This document shows, one piece after another, positions 1 through 7,861 of a stretch of DNA of 13,419 nt (position 1 is the first letter of the stretch; each line of letters starts with the position of its first letter). Below the pieces are notes generated by a model. That model was given only the letters and a program-made list of their open reading frames with translations. It searched no databases and had not been told where the DNA came from. A program made the position numbers and the translations under genes. This DNA is from DATBFX01 sp036558305. GTDB taxonomy: Bacteria; Chloroflexota; Chloroflexia; Thermomicrobiales; UBA6265. The DNA is taken from contig DATBFX010000355.1 in assembly GCA_036558305.1 (NCBI GenBank), positions 1 through 13,419 of the forward strand, read 5' to 3'.

Positions 1-2
1 TC

Positions 3-812
3 TCGGCCGGGACATTCGTGCCGATCTTCAACGACAAGCACCTCGACCAGCAATTCGTCGACGCCAAATGGATGACCTCGACGGCGAAGCGGCTGGGCGT
101 GCCGCTGCTGGCCGGATCGACGCTGCCGCTCGCCTGGCGCGATCCGGCTCTGGAATGGCCGCTCGGGGTCGAGGTTTTGGATGCGCTCGTGATCGCCCAC
201 GGGCCGATCGAGCGGTACGGGTTTCACGCCCTCGAAACGCTGCAATGCATGGTCGAGCGGCGCGCGGGCGGCGAAACCGGGGTTAGGTCGGTGCAATGCC
301 TCGAAGGCGGAGCCGTCTGGGCGGCGGGGCGCGAGGGGCGCTGGAGCTGGGCGCTCTTCGACGCGGCGCTTGCGACCATCCCGACTGGGCCGAACGCGGA
401 CCCGGAGCGGGACACCCCCAACCCGATCGCCTTTCTCGTCGAATACGCAAGCGGACTGCGCGCAACGGTCATCCTGCTCGACGAGTTCGTTTCGTCGTTC
501 GGCTTCGCCGCCCGGCGGGGTGACCGGCTGGACGCCTGCGAATTCTTCCTCCAGGACTATCCGCCGCACGGCCACTTCACCTTTCTCCTCCGTCAGATCG
601 AAACGATGGTGCTGACCGGTGCGGCGCCCTATCCGGTGGAACGGACGCTCCTGACAACCGGCATCCTCGACGCGGCGATGCATTCACGCTGGAAGGGCCA
701 TGTGCCGCTGGCGACCCCGGATCTCGACGTCGTCTACACGGCGCCCGCGTCGGTGAGCGAGACGGGCGTCGGCCGGCCGCTACCGGAACGCAAGCCGTTC
801 GCCCTTTCTTGA
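3..812 (+). CDS. Conserved uncharacterised protein, 5'-truncated (Gfo/Idh/MocA-associated type)
   Basis: The frame is open from the first bases of the window and ends with TGA at 810-812. The GTG at 18 is probably internal, because the residues before it (SAGTFV) read straight into PIFNDKHLDQ, so the true start lies outside. Visible segments are a 'FNDKHLDQQF-DAKWM' stretch, 'RLGVPLLAGSTLPLAWR', 'YGFHALETLQCMVERRAGGETGV' and a C-terminal part with conserved Trp and Arg residues. I recall this pattern from hypothetical proteins of Planctomycetes, Acidobacteria and Chloroflexota that have an N-terminal Rossmann-like part and sit near Gfo/Idh/MocA oxidoreductases; that part would lie outside the window. 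No signal peptide or membrane segment is visible in what remains. Catalytic function is unknown. The following bases 813-1054 hold no convincing gene, although this frame stays open past the stop until about 1124. Confidence 0.6.
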   Translation, partial: SAGTFVPIFNDKHLDQQFVDAKWMTSTAKRLGVPLLAGSTLPLAWRDPALEWPLGVEVLDALVIAHGPIERYGFHALETLQCMVERRAGGETGVRSVQCLEGGAVWAAGREGRWSWALFDAALATIPTGPNADPERDTPNPIAFLVEYASGLRATVILLDEFVSSFGFAARRGDRLDACEFFLQDYPPHGHFTFLLRQIETMVLTGAAPYPVERTLLTTGILDAAMHSRWKGHVPLATPDLDVVYTAPASVSETGVGRPLPERKPFALS

Positions 813-1054
813 ATCGACGGCCAGCGTTGGCATTGCCTGGAGTGCGAACGCATTCAGATCGGCAGCGTCGAAACCGTTTCCTTCGTGCCGGTGCGCGCAG
901 GCGTCCGGCACAGCGACGACGACGTACCCGCGGGGTACGGCTACGGCGGGCAGTGGTGCCGCTCGCACCGTCCGGAGTTTCCGATCGTCATGGTGAAGCT
1001 GCACCTCGGCGACGGGCCGATCGGGAACTCCGGGAAGTCGCCAAACCGTGTGCC

Positions 1055-1405
1055 CCTACGCGACCGCCACTTGTCCTCGCGGCGCAGGGGCGGCGCATGC
1101 TGGAGGTCGCATCCTTCGGGTTGAAGCCGCCGGAGGTCGCGGCGCGGGTGATCGTCATGGGGGAGGCTGCTTCGACGCGCGGTCGGTCGTTGGCGGCGAT
1201 CCGGCGCGCCTTCCTATGGGCACCGTGGGTGGGCGGGTTCGATCCGTGGTCGTCGGTTGAGGCGTTCGCGGATGTTGTCGGGCGCTCTCGAGGGGCGGGT
1301 GTGACGGACTTCGTCTTCGATGAGCCCCAATTGGCGCAGTGGAAGGTGCTGGAGCGCGTTGCTTCGATCGTGTTGCCGCGGCTGCGAGGGCGAGACGACA
1401 CGTGA
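1055..1405 (+). pseudogene. C-terminal remnant of a luciferase-like (LLM class) flavin-dependent oxidoreductase
   Basis: One frame ending in TGA at 1403-1405 reads 'PTRPPLVLAAQGRRMLEVA', then 'SFGLKPPEVAARVI', then a segment ending 'PQLAQWKVLERVASIVLPRLR'. This is the order of the C-terminal third of F420/FMN-dependent LLM monooxygenases: the '(R/H)PPL-(I/V)AA-G-(R/K)ML' strand, the segment after 'ADxWNSFG', and the final helix 'FDVLERVA--V-PRLR'. The usual residues between 'EVA' and 'SFG' (typically A-RYADTWN) are missing. The N-terminal TIM-barrel part of more than 200 residues is absent upstream in all three frames. The upstream reading of the same frame is Arg-rich and looks non-coding. 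I read this as a deletion derivative with no function. A recent fragmentation cannot be excluded, since the remaining frame has no internal stop. Confidence 0.6.
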
Positions 1406-1431
1406 ACCGAGGAAGCGCGACCGAGGACCCG

Positions 1432-2286
1432 TCAGTGTGGCTTGGTTACGGGGATATCGTTCAGATTCACGGAGGCCGTTGGGGTGCCGTTCGTCGGTTG
1501 GAGGGTGGAGGCGAGGTAGCTTTCGAGCAGGTAGGAGTCCCTCAGGTCCCAGGTGAAGGGCGGAAAACGGATGCTCAGGTTGTCTTCGAGACCGAGGCAG
1601 GCGGTACGGAGATAGGCAAGGTCGGGATTGCCGAGGCAGATCGCCTTGACATCGTTGTAGGCGTCGATGCGCCGCGCCATCACCCAACCCACGTACGCGG
1701 CCAGTTCCTGGTGATCGGGTGACATCAAGTAGGCTTGGGTAAGGCGCGTGTAACGGCCGCGGGTGGTGCGGATGCTGTTGCCGTCGCGGATATTGCCGAC
1801 GACGGAGCGGGTGACCGGGTCGTAGAGTTGGTTGAGCCACGAGCGAAGCGTGCTCGGGTATTCCGCTTCGAGACCGGCGATCTGGATCAAGAGCTTGGTG
1901 CGCAGGGGCGCGGTGAGTTGCGCTTGCTGATCGGTCAGAATCGGGAGGTTGGCGAGACGCGGATCGTCGGCGCCCCTCGGCACGATCCAGGAGCCGTCCG
2001 CCGCTTGGCGGCAGTTGCTCATCCCTTCGATCATCTCGGCGGTGGCGCCGACGCCCGCTTTGTCCATCCAAAAGTGGGCGAAATTGGCGCAGCCGGCCGC
2101 GGTCGAAACGACCGGAGTGGGCAGACCGACGACGACGGAGCGACCGGCCGCGGGGGCGTCTTTGGCGACCAGGCGGACGCCGAGCACGAGGACGAGACAG
2201 GTGGCGATCGCCCCGAGACCGATCCACGCGTCGGCTCCCAACAGCTTGGACGATCCGCGGGCGGGAGGTTCGGCTGTCGTCGTCAC
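1432..2286 (-). CDS. Membrane-anchored protein of unknown function (284 aa)
   Basis: I chose the GTG at 2286, which lies 23 bases after the stop of the methyltransferase gene, so the two are probably co-transcribed and coupled. The frame stays open much further upstream, but there it overlaps the methyltransferase and reads as an Arg-rich shadow. The protein has a short cytoplasmic tail, one hydrophobic segment at about residues 21-41 (WIGLGAIATC...), and a soluble domain of about 240 residues that should face outward. The soluble part has four Cys (about 66, 92, 217, 230), which could form two disulfides, and several aromatic stretches (FAHFWMDK, YVGWVMARR, FPPFTWDL). I do not recognise the family. 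The neighbouring methyltransferase and the divergent GT39-like enzyme suggest a role at the envelope. There is no clear Shine-Dalgarno in front of the GTG. Confidence 0.7.
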   Translation of the reverse strand: MTTTAEPPARGSSKLLGADAWIGLGAIATCLVLVLGVRLVAKDAPAAGRSVVVGLPTPVVSTAAGCANFAHFWMDKAGVGATAEMIEGMSNCRQAADGSWIVPRGADDPRLANLPILTDQQAQLTAPLRTKLLIQIAGLEAEYPSTLRSWLNQLYDPVTRSVVGNIRDGNSIRTTRGRYTRLTQAYLMSPDHQELAAYVGWVMARRIDAYNDVKAICLGNPDLAYLRTACLGLEDNLSIRFPPFTWDLRDSYLLESYLASTLQPTNGTPTASVNLNDIPVTKPH

Positions 2287-2309
2287 CGCTGTCCCGGGTT
2301 TGGCCGGTG

Positions 2310-3227
2310 TCAGAGCACCGCGGCCTCGTCGCCGACCTCGGCGGAGGCCGGCGTGAATGCACCGTGCAGCCCGTTCGCCGCCCCGACGGCGGTCGACGCC
2401 GTCGGCGCCGGTGCCGGCGCCCAACCGGCAGAACCGCTCGTCGTCGCCGCCCGCGACGCGCTCGCCGCGGCGACCGGTCGCCGCGCGACGGCCAGGATCG
2501 AGACGCCGAACGGCAGGTCGACGCGGCGCATCAACCGGGTTTCGCCGCGCATCACCCAGGCGAGGGCGGCGTTGACCGGCGCCGGGTACTCGTCGAGGTC
2601 GGAGCGGAGGGCACCGGCTGTCCGACCGCGGGCCCGGCGGACGGAGCGCAGCAGGTTCTTCGCCTTGCGCATCGCCAGGACCGGCAGGAAGAGCGTGGTG
2701 TTGCAGTACGACACGCGCTGAAGGTCGAACCCGGCCTCTTCGATGAGATGCGCCAACTGGCCGGCGCGGTAGCGCCGCTTGTGCTGGTTGATCTCGTCGT
2801 GCTCCGACCAGAGGGTGCGGAAGGCGGGGACGGTGACGATCAGGTGACCGCCGGGTTTGACCACCTCGTGCAGTTTGGTCAGGATGCCGACGTCGTCGTC
2901 GACGTGTTCGATCACGTCGAGGGCGACGACGCAGTCGAAGCTGCCGCCGCGGAACGGCGGATCGGTGATCGAGCCGCGGACCAGACGGCGGACGCCACGT
3001 TCCTGGGCGTAGCCGACGGCCTGGGACGAGCTGTCGATGCCGATCGCCTCGCCGTGCGATTCGAGGCACTTGAGCATCTGGCCGGTGCCGCAGCCGGCGT
3101 CGAGGATGCGGAGGCGCCCGTCCTGGGGCAGCCCGCCGAGGACGTCGGAGATCAGGTCGAACCGCCAGCGGAACCACCAGTGAGTGGTCTCGTGGCGGAA
3201 ATAGCTCGCGTAAAAGGTCGGGTCCAT
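2310..3227 (-). CDS. Class I SAM-dependent methyltransferase (305 aa)
   Basis: The ATG at 3227 gives MDPTFYASYF followed by a Trp-rich start (HWWFRWRFD) typical of methyltransferases near polyprenyl-sugar genes. Motif I is LDAGCGTG at residues 42-49. The acidic ribose-binding position is D65 in GIDSSS. Motif II/III is FDCVVALDVIEHVDDD at about 97-112, and the post-motif is VKPGGHLIVTVPAF at about 123-136. A basic stretch (KAKNLLRSVRRARGR) follows near 190-202. The last 50 or so residues are an Ala-rich low-complexity tail and may not belong to the fold. The fold and cofactor are secure; the substrate is not shown. It is first in a two-gene unit with the membrane-anchored protein and divergent from the glycosyltransferase, so a lipid-linked sugar or glycan substrate is a reasonable guess. 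Confidence 0.85.
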   Translation of the reverse strand: MDPTFYASYFRHETTHWWFRWRFDLISDVLGGLPQDGRLRILDAGCGTGQMLKCLESHGEAIGIDSSSQAVGYAQERGVRRLVRGSITDPPFRGGSFDCVVALDVIEHVDDDVGILTKLHEVVKPGGHLIVTVPAFRTLWSEHDEINQHKRRYRAGQLAHLIEEAGFDLQRVSYCNTTLFLPVLAMRKAKNLLRSVRRARGRTAGALRSDLDEYPAPVNAALAWVMRGETRLMRRVDLPFGVSILAVARRPVAAASASRAATTSGSAGWAPAPAPTASTAVGAANGLHGAFTPASAEVGDEAAVL

Positions 3228-3424
3228 AGGCTGTCAACCCTTGCCTCAGCCGGCACGTCCGCCGTCTTCTTGGTCGGCACGTGCGCCGACGCCTCCCCCT
3301 CTGGCGCGGTTCCCCACCCGGCCGTGCGTGATAATACCCCGGATGGCACAATCAGTGAGTTCTGCCGGACGCGGCGTCCGTGCCAGAAGCGAAGGTGACG
3401 CATAATCGGAACCAGGTCGTGACC
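3228..3424. promoter_or_regulatory. Divergent promoter region between methyltransferase and GT39 genes
   Basis: This 197-bp stretch separates two divergent genes. The AT-rich core is TGATAATAC at 3329-3337. On the plus strand TAATAC (3332-3337) could be a -10, with a poor -35 TTCCCC at 3310-3315 and a 16-bp spacer. On the minus strand the same bases give TATTAT (3335-3330) as a possible -10 for the methyltransferase, with only a weak -35 (TCACTG). No obvious operator palindrome is seen. The two promoters, if real, overlap and would be regulated together. Evidence is weak beyond the AT-rich core. Confidence 0.35.
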
Positions 3425-5233
3425 ATGACGTGGCAGCAATCCCGGTCGGCAGAGCGTCTGAACGGCCACAACAAGGACTCGGCATCGACACTGGAGTCAA
3501 CGGCGGTCGCCACCGCGACACGATCCGACCCGGCAACGGGGTCGACGTTGTCTTGGCGACTCCTGTCCCTCCCCCGTTCGCTCTGGCCGTTGGGGGTCGT
3601 CGTCGCGACCTACGCAATCGCGGCGTTCGTCGTCCCGACCCTGGCGCCGGTTGCCGTCAGCGACGATTGGACGTACGCACGTTCGGTCGAGTACCTGGTG
3701 AACGATGGGCGGTTCCACATCTTGCCGGTCGCCGCCGCGACGCAGGTTTTCCAACTCTTCTGGGGAGCGCTCTTTGCCGAGGTCTTCGGGATGACCTTCG
3801 GCGCGCTCCGGTTGTCCACGGTGGTGCTCGTCTTCCTCAGCGGACTCGCGTTTTACGGGCTGTGCCGGGAGATGCGGGTCTCGCGGGAACGGAGCGCGCT
3901 CGGCACGGCCGTCTACCTGTTCAATCCGATCCTGTTCGCGCTGTCCTACAGCTTCATGAGCGATCCCCAGTTCCTGGCGCTGCTGGTGATCTCCGGTTAC
4001 GGGTACGTCCGCGGTCTCCGACCCGGCGGGGAGGGCGAATGGGCCACGTTGCTCGGCTCGTTCGCGGCGGCTCTCGCGTGTCTCCAGCGTCCGCACGGGG
4101 CGTTGATCCCGCTGGGGGTCGTGACCTACCTCGTGCTGAGCCGGCGGTTGCGCTGGGATCGGGCTTCGGTCGCACCGTTCCTGCGCGTGGTGGCGATTCC
4201 GGCGCTGACCTTCGTCGGCTATTACCTCCTCATCAGCCGCGGGCTGCCGCACCAGCAGGGCTATTTCCTCGACGAAGCGAAGGCGGCCGGGTTCGACGAA
4301 ACGTGGTTGCTGGTCAAACGCTTGACGGTGATCGAGCTCGTCTACGTCGGGCTGTTCGTCCTCCCGATCGTCGCCGCGGCGTTGCCGGCACTGGGGGACT
4401 TGACCCGGCTCGACCGGGTGCAGCAGTGGCTCGTGGTGTTCGCCTGGGAAGCGGTGCTGATCGGCGGTGTGGTCTGGTTTGCGGGAGAGAACCGCTGGAT
4501 GCCCTACATCCCGCACTTCCTCGGGCGGGCCGGTCCCGGGTCGGGCGATCTGCGTGGCGCCCGGCCGCCGCTGGCCGGACGGGACGCGTTCGTAGCGGCG
4601 ACGATCGCCTGTGCCGTGGCGTCGTTCCTGTTCTCGCTGATGCTGGCGCGTTCGATGACGCGCCGGCCGGGGCGAGACCGGTCGGCGGCGGGGATGGCGC
4701 TGGCGATGGTGGCCTGGCAGGTGGTCGGGGCGGTGCCGCCTTCGCTGCTGTTCCGCAACTGGATCATTTCGCTCGACCGCTACATCTTGCCGTTGATGCC
4801 GTTCGCCATCCTCCTCGTGCTGTGGGCATTGAACGACGTTCGGTTGTTGGCGCCGGTGGCTTGGGTGTTCGTCGCCTTGACCGCGCTCTTCTCGATCGCC
4901 GGCACGCGCGATGTCCTGGTGTTCCAGGAAAACGTCTGGACGCTGGCGCAGCAGATGAACGAGCAAGGCATCCCGAACACGTCGCTGGACGCCGGGTACG
5001 CCTGGGACGCCTACCACCTCTGGGAATACGGGGTGGCAAACGGGATTCCGGAGAAGCAGTTGACCGGTGCGTGGTGGACGGACGTCTATGCTCCCGCGAC
5101 GGACTCGACCTACGTGATTGCCGGTGAACCGCTTCCCGGCTACGTTGTCCTCGCGCAGCATCCGTACTCCGCATGGTTGCAACGGAAACCGGTCTCGCTC
5201 TACGTGCTGCAGCGAGAGCCACCGGTGCAGTAA
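3425..5233 (+). CDS. GT39/ArnT-like integral membrane glycosyltransferase (GT-C fold)
   Basis: I chose the ATG at 3425 (MTWQQSRSAE), preceded by AGG at 3413-3415. In-frame GTG codons at 3380, 3395 and 3419 are possible alternatives, giving up to 15 more residues. About 55 hydrophilic residues come first, then a membrane span (WPLGVVVATYAIAAFVV). The first outer loop carries the acidic motif SDDWTY (D80, D81), the expected place of the GT-C catalytic Asp. A second acidic motif follows, 'SFMSDPQFLALL' (D180). I count roughly ten to twelve spans in total, then a soluble C-terminal part of about 110 residues with 'NTSLDAGYAWDAYHLW'. Enzymes of this type move a sugar from a polyprenyl-phosphate donor to an acceptor on the outer face of the membrane. 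Donor and acceptor are not shown by the sequence. The divergent methyltransferase pair may serve the same glycan. Confidence 0.8.
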   Translation: MTWQQSRSAERLNGHNKDSASTLESTAVATATRSDPATGSTLSWRLLSLPRSLWPLGVVVATYAIAAFVVPTLAPVAVSDDWTYARSVEYLVNDGRFHILPVAAATQVFQLFWGALFAEVFGMTFGALRLSTVVLVFLSGLAFYGLCREMRVSRERSALGTAVYLFNPILFALSYSFMSDPQFLALLVISGYGYVRGLRPGGEGEWATLLGSFAAALACLQRPHGALIPLGVVTYLVLSRRLRWDRASVAPFLRVVAIPALTFVGYYLLISRGLPHQQGYFLDEAKAAGFDETWLLVKRLTVIELVYVGLFVLPIVAAALPALGDLTRLDRVQQWLVVFAWEAVLIGGVVWFAGENRWMPYIPHFLGRAGPGSGDLRGARPPLAGRDAFVAATIACAVASFLFSLMLARSMTRRPGRDRSAAGMALAMVAWQVVGAVPPSLLFRNWIISLDRYILPLMPFAILLVLWALNDVRLLAPVAWVFVALTALFSIAGTRDVLVFQENVWTLAQQMNEQGIPNTSLDAGYAWDAYHLWEYGVANGIPEKQLTGAWWTDVYAPATDSTYVIAGEPLPGYVVLAQHPYSAWLQRKPVSLYVLQREPPVQ

Positions 5234-5341
5234 TGCCCGACTGCCGCCGAACTCCGGTCACCGGCCCTTGTCCGGCAACGGAGATGTGGCGCCAACAGGA
5301 CAGACGAAACGATCCGAGTCGCGCCCCATACGCGGCGAATA

Positions 5342-5371
5342 ATTGACGCGCGTCAATGTGCCCGCTATCGT
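5342..5371 (+). promoter_or_regulatory. Sigma70-type promoter with -35 inside a perfect 16-bp palindrome
   Basis: The -35 is TTGACG (5343-5348) and the -10 is TATCGT (5366-5371), with a 17-bp spacer. The -35 lies in the perfect inverted repeat ATTGACGCGCGTCAAT (5342-5357), which looks like an operator. The expected transcription start is near 5378, about 37 bases before the ATG of the small ORF at 5415. The rest of 5234-5341 shows nothing I can name; no convincing terminator for the GT39 gene is seen there. Confidence 0.6.
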
Positions 5372-5414
5372 CCGCACGTTGGCCCGCGAGTTTGCTCGGC
5401 GAGGGGATAGGTGG

Positions 5415-5603
5415 ATGGACGGTTCGCGGTTCGATGCCCTCGCCCGTTCCCTTTCTGCACCAGGATCTGCGCGCCGAGCGGATACGGTTGCGGCAGCAAC
5501 ACCGACTGCTGCTCCGAGAGCTGTTCCGGCGGCGCCTGCGCTTGAGCGGGGCCGCGGCGACGGGAGCCGACGTCTTGTCTATCCCTCGGCGGCCGGCAGA
5601 TAG
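5415..5603 (+). CDS. Small ORF (62 aa) with 'MDGSRFDALARSL' start, possibly a decayed gene
   Basis: The ATG at 5415 has a strong Shine-Dalgarno (GAGGGG, 5401-5406, 8 bases before) and the promoter at 5343-5371. The N-terminus MDGSRFDALARSLSAPGSARR resembles the start of many Chloroflexota (Thermomicrobia-type) secreted or hypothetical proteins, in which a twin-Arg region and a hydrophobic segment follow. Here the continuation is an Ala/Pro/Thr linker (AAATPTAAPRAVPAAP) with no hydrophobic segment. The frame ends with TAG at 5601-5603, 25 bases inside the end of the convergent glgP gene. It may be a short real peptide, or the first exon-like piece of a gene whose body has been lost. The start signals are better than the protein body. 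No function can be given. Confidence 0.45.
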   Translation: MDGSRFDALARSLSAPGSARRADTVAAATPTAAPRAVPAAPALERGRGDGSRRLVYPSAAGR

Positions 5604-7723
5604 AGTTTGGTCACGTAGTCGATTAGCATGCGACGGGAACTGAAGGCGGGGGCGACGGTACGGATCGCCTCCTTGGCGACGGCGATCCAGCCGTGCGGTA
5701 AGCCGTCGTGGCCGTGGTCGTAGTAGAGGGGAACGACGAGGCGCTCGAGGTGATCGTAGATCGCTTCGGCTTCGGCCTCGTCCTGGGCCCAGCCGTCGAG
5801 GGCGGAGGGCTCGATGCCCCAGCCGTTGCCGTCGTCGGGGCGCCAGGCTTCGCGCCACCAGCCGTCGAGGATGCTGAGATTCGGGGCGCCGTTGGCCGAC
5901 GCCTTCATGCCGCTGGTACCGCTGGCTTCGAGCGGAGCGCGCGGGTTGTTGAGCCAGACGTCGACGCCGGCGACGAGTTGGGCGGCGACGCCCATGTCGT
6001 AGTCCTCGGCGAAGGCGATGCGACCGCCGAAGCGGGGATCGCGGGCGCGCCAGCCGATCTCCTGGATCAACCGTTTGCCGCCTTCGTCGGCGGGGTGGGC
6101 TTTGCCGGCGAAGACGATCTGGACTGGTCGCTCCGGATGGTTGAGGATGGCGGCGAGGCGATCGGGATCGTGGAAGATGAGGGTGGCGCGCTTGTAGGTG
6201 GCGAAGCGGCGGGCGAACCCGATCGTCAGTACGTCCTCTTCCAGGTAGGGACCGGCGGTGACGACCTGGGCCGGTTCGAAGTCGCCGTCGATCCAACGGC
6301 GGCGCGATCGCTCGCGCAGGTAGGCCAGCATCTCCCGTTTCGCCGTGAGATGGGTCGCCCAGAACTCCTCGTCGGGGATCGATGCGATCCGATCCCAGAC
6401 GGCGTGCTCGCTGGTCCGCTCGCGCCAGGCCGAACCGAGGTATTCGTCGAGGAGCCGGGTCACCGGCGGCGAGATCCAGGTCGGCAAGTGGACGCCGTTG
6501 GTGACCGAGGTGATCGGGACACGATCGGCCGTCACGTCCGGCCAAAGGTCGTGCCACATGCCGCGGGTGATTTCGCCGTGGCGTTCGCTGACGCCGTTGC
6601 GGTGGCCGGCGAGGCGCAACGAGAGGGCGGTCAGGTTGAACCCGTCGCCGGTGGCGACGTGGCGCCCCAGGGCGAGGAAGTCGTCGCGGTCGAGCCCGAG
6701 TTGCGGCCAGAAGTGGGAGAAATACCGATCGATCAGGTAGGGCGGGAAGACGTCATGCCCGGCCGGAACGGGGGTGTGACTGGTGAAGACGGTGCATCGG
6801 CGGACGCGCTCCGCCGCCTCGTCGAACGAGAGACCGGCGGCGACGTGTTCGCGCAAACGCTCCAGGAGATGGAACGCCGCGTGGCCCTCGTTGGCGTGCC
6901 AGTAGGACGGTTCGACGCCGATGGCGCGGAGGGCGCGGACGCCGCCGATGCCGAGGACGAGTTCCTGGCGCAGCCGGTGCTCGATGTCGCCGCCGTAGAG
7001 GCGCGAAGAGATGGCGCGGGTCCACTCGGGATTGCCCTCGACGTCGGAATCGAGGAGGTACAGGGTCACGCGGCCGACCTGGACGCGCCAGACCGCGATC
7101 CGGAGCGGATCGGTGGGATCGTCGAAGGCGACCTCGACCATCACCCGGGAGCCGTCGGGGCGCAGAACCGGTGTGGTCGGCTCCGCATCGGTGGCGAGGT
7201 CGGCCGGCACGTCCTGCTGCCACCCGTCGGCGGTGAGGCGTTGGCGCAGATAGCCCTGGCGATAGAGGAGGGAGACGGCGACCAGTGGCAGACCGAGGTC
7301 GCTGGCTTCCTTGATGTGGTCGCCGGCAAGGACGCCGAGACCGCCGGAGTAGATCGGGAGGGCCCGATGGAGCCCGAATTCGGCGGAGAAGTAGGCCAGC
7401 GTCCTGTCCGCGAGAGCAGGTGCGTGGCGGCCGGTCCAGGTCGCGGCGGCGTCGGTGGCCAGCATGGCCTCGAAGGCGACGATCACCGCGTCGTACCGAG
7501 CCAGGTAGTACGGGTCGGCTGCGGCCCCGTCGAGGACCTGACGGGGAAGCCGCTTCAAAAAGAGGACGGCATTCTCGTTGGTTGCCTCCCAGAGCCGGGG
7601 ATCGAGGTCGCGAAAAAGGTCCTCGGCATCATCGTTCCACGTCCACCAGAGATTGCAGGCCAGGTCGGGTAGGCGGCTTAGCCGGGCCGGGACGGCGATC
7701 GCGCTCGATGTCAACGTCGACAA
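5579..7723 (-). CDS. glgP: Alpha-glucan phosphorylase, DUF3417-type (GT35)
   Basis: This cytoplasmic PLP enzyme removes glucose from glycogen or maltodextrin with phosphate, giving glucose 1-phosphate. The start is the TTG at 7723, with AAGGAG seven bases before it; the product MSTLTSSAIAVPARL is 714 aa. The N-terminal DUF3417-like part (LACNLWWTWNDDAEDLFRDLDPRLW) covers about residues 15-95. Then come the glycan-phosphorylase segments 'AYFSAEFGLHRALPIYSGGLGVLAGDHIKEASDLG', 'WHANEGHAAF', 'VFTSHTPVPAGHD', 'TSVTNGVHLPTW' and 'IGFARRFATYKRA'. The PLP site is EASGTSGMKASANG, with the Schiff-base Lys at about 607. All key segments are present, so the gene should be intact. The length matches the compact bacterial/archaeal branch and is shorter than the 800-aa E. 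coli GlgP type. No other glycogen gene is in the window. Confidence 0.92.
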   Translation of the reverse strand: MSTLTSSAIAVPARLSRLPDLACNLWWTWNDDAEDLFRDLDPRLWEATNENAVLFLKRLPRQVLDGAAADPYYLARYDAVIVAFEAMLATDAAATWTGRHAPALADRTLAYFSAEFGLHRALPIYSGGLGVLAGDHIKEASDLGLPLVAVSLLYRQGYLRQRLTADGWQQDVPADLATDAEPTTPVLRPDGSRVMVEVAFDDPTDPLRIAVWRVQVGRVTLYLLDSDVEGNPEWTRAISSRLYGGDIEHRLRQELVLGIGGVRALRAIGVEPSYWHANEGHAAFHLLERLREHVAAGLSFDEAAERVRRCTVFTSHTPVPAGHDVFPPYLIDRYFSHFWPQLGLDRDDFLALGRHVATGDGFNLTALSLRLAGHRNGVSERHGEITRGMWHDLWPDVTADRVPITSVTNGVHLPTWISPPVTRLLDEYLGSAWRERTSEHAVWDRIASIPDEEFWATHLTAKREMLAYLRERSRRRWIDGDFEPAQVVTAGPYLEEDVLTIGFARRFATYKRATLIFHDPDRLAAILNHPERPVQIVFAGKAHPADEGGKRLIQEIGWRARDPRFGGRIAFAEDYDMGVAAQLVAGVDVWLNNPRAPLEASGTSGMKASANGAPNLSILDGWWREAWRPDDGNGWGIEPSALDGWAQDEAEAEAIYDHLERLVVPLYYDHGHDGLPHGWIAVAKEAIRTVAPAFSSRRMLIDYVTKLYLPAAEG

Positions 7724-7730
7724 CCAACCA

Positions 7731-7736
7731 CTCCTT
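7731..7736 (-). promoter_or_regulatory. Shine-Dalgarno that decides the TTG start of glgP
   Basis: The minus strand reads AAGGAG here, seven bases before TTG at 7723-7721. The longer in-frame start at 7795 lies inside the 28-bp palindrome and would add a Cys/Arg-rich leader without family likeness, so the TTG is preferred. Confidence 0.7.
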
Positions 7737-7784
7737 GGTCGTGGATAGCGCGCCAGGCAATTCGATCGGCGCCCCGTACAACAG

Positions 7785-7812
7785 GTGCGCCCCACCCGCG
7801 GGTGGGGCGCAC
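7785..7812. repeat. Perfect 28-bp palindrome between glgP and the Uma2 gene
   Basis: The left arm GTGCGCCCCACCCG (7785-7798) is followed at once by its exact reverse complement (7799-7812). The palindrome sits in the divergent intergenic region, 62 bases upstream of the glgP start and 111 bases upstream of the Uma2 start. It therefore cannot be a terminator for either gene in the usual way. It could be a dimer-binding operator, a leader hairpin of glgP, or a copy of a dispersed palindromic repeat. No U-tract flanks it. The rest of this 200-bp gap holds the Uma2 promoter region. Confidence 0.75.
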
Positions 7813-7861
7813 GTGCTCATCGATAGCCTACCATGGCTGTCGGCCGGAGGTGATAACCGAA

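Noticed and set aside
813..1054. Open reading past the stop of the first gene (WHCLECERIQIGSVETVSFVPV...)
   Set aside because: There is no start with a ribosome site and no family I recognise; a stop-free run of about 100 codons is common at this base composition.
1236..1247. tRNA T-loop-like string GGTTCGATCC (also near 9288)
   Set aside because: No acceptor or anticodon stems can be built around either copy; one is in the monooxygenase remnant and the other in the hydrolase gene.
3232..3237. Minus-strand TTGACA just before the methyltransferase gene
   Set aside because: It lies only four bases before the ATG at 3227, so it cannot serve as a -35 for that start.
5708..7672. Long plus-strand open frame opposite glgP (over 650 codons)
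   Set aside because: Its composition (runs of V, G, D, E, A) is the antisense image of a GC-rich gene, and the minus strand holds a complete phosphorylase.
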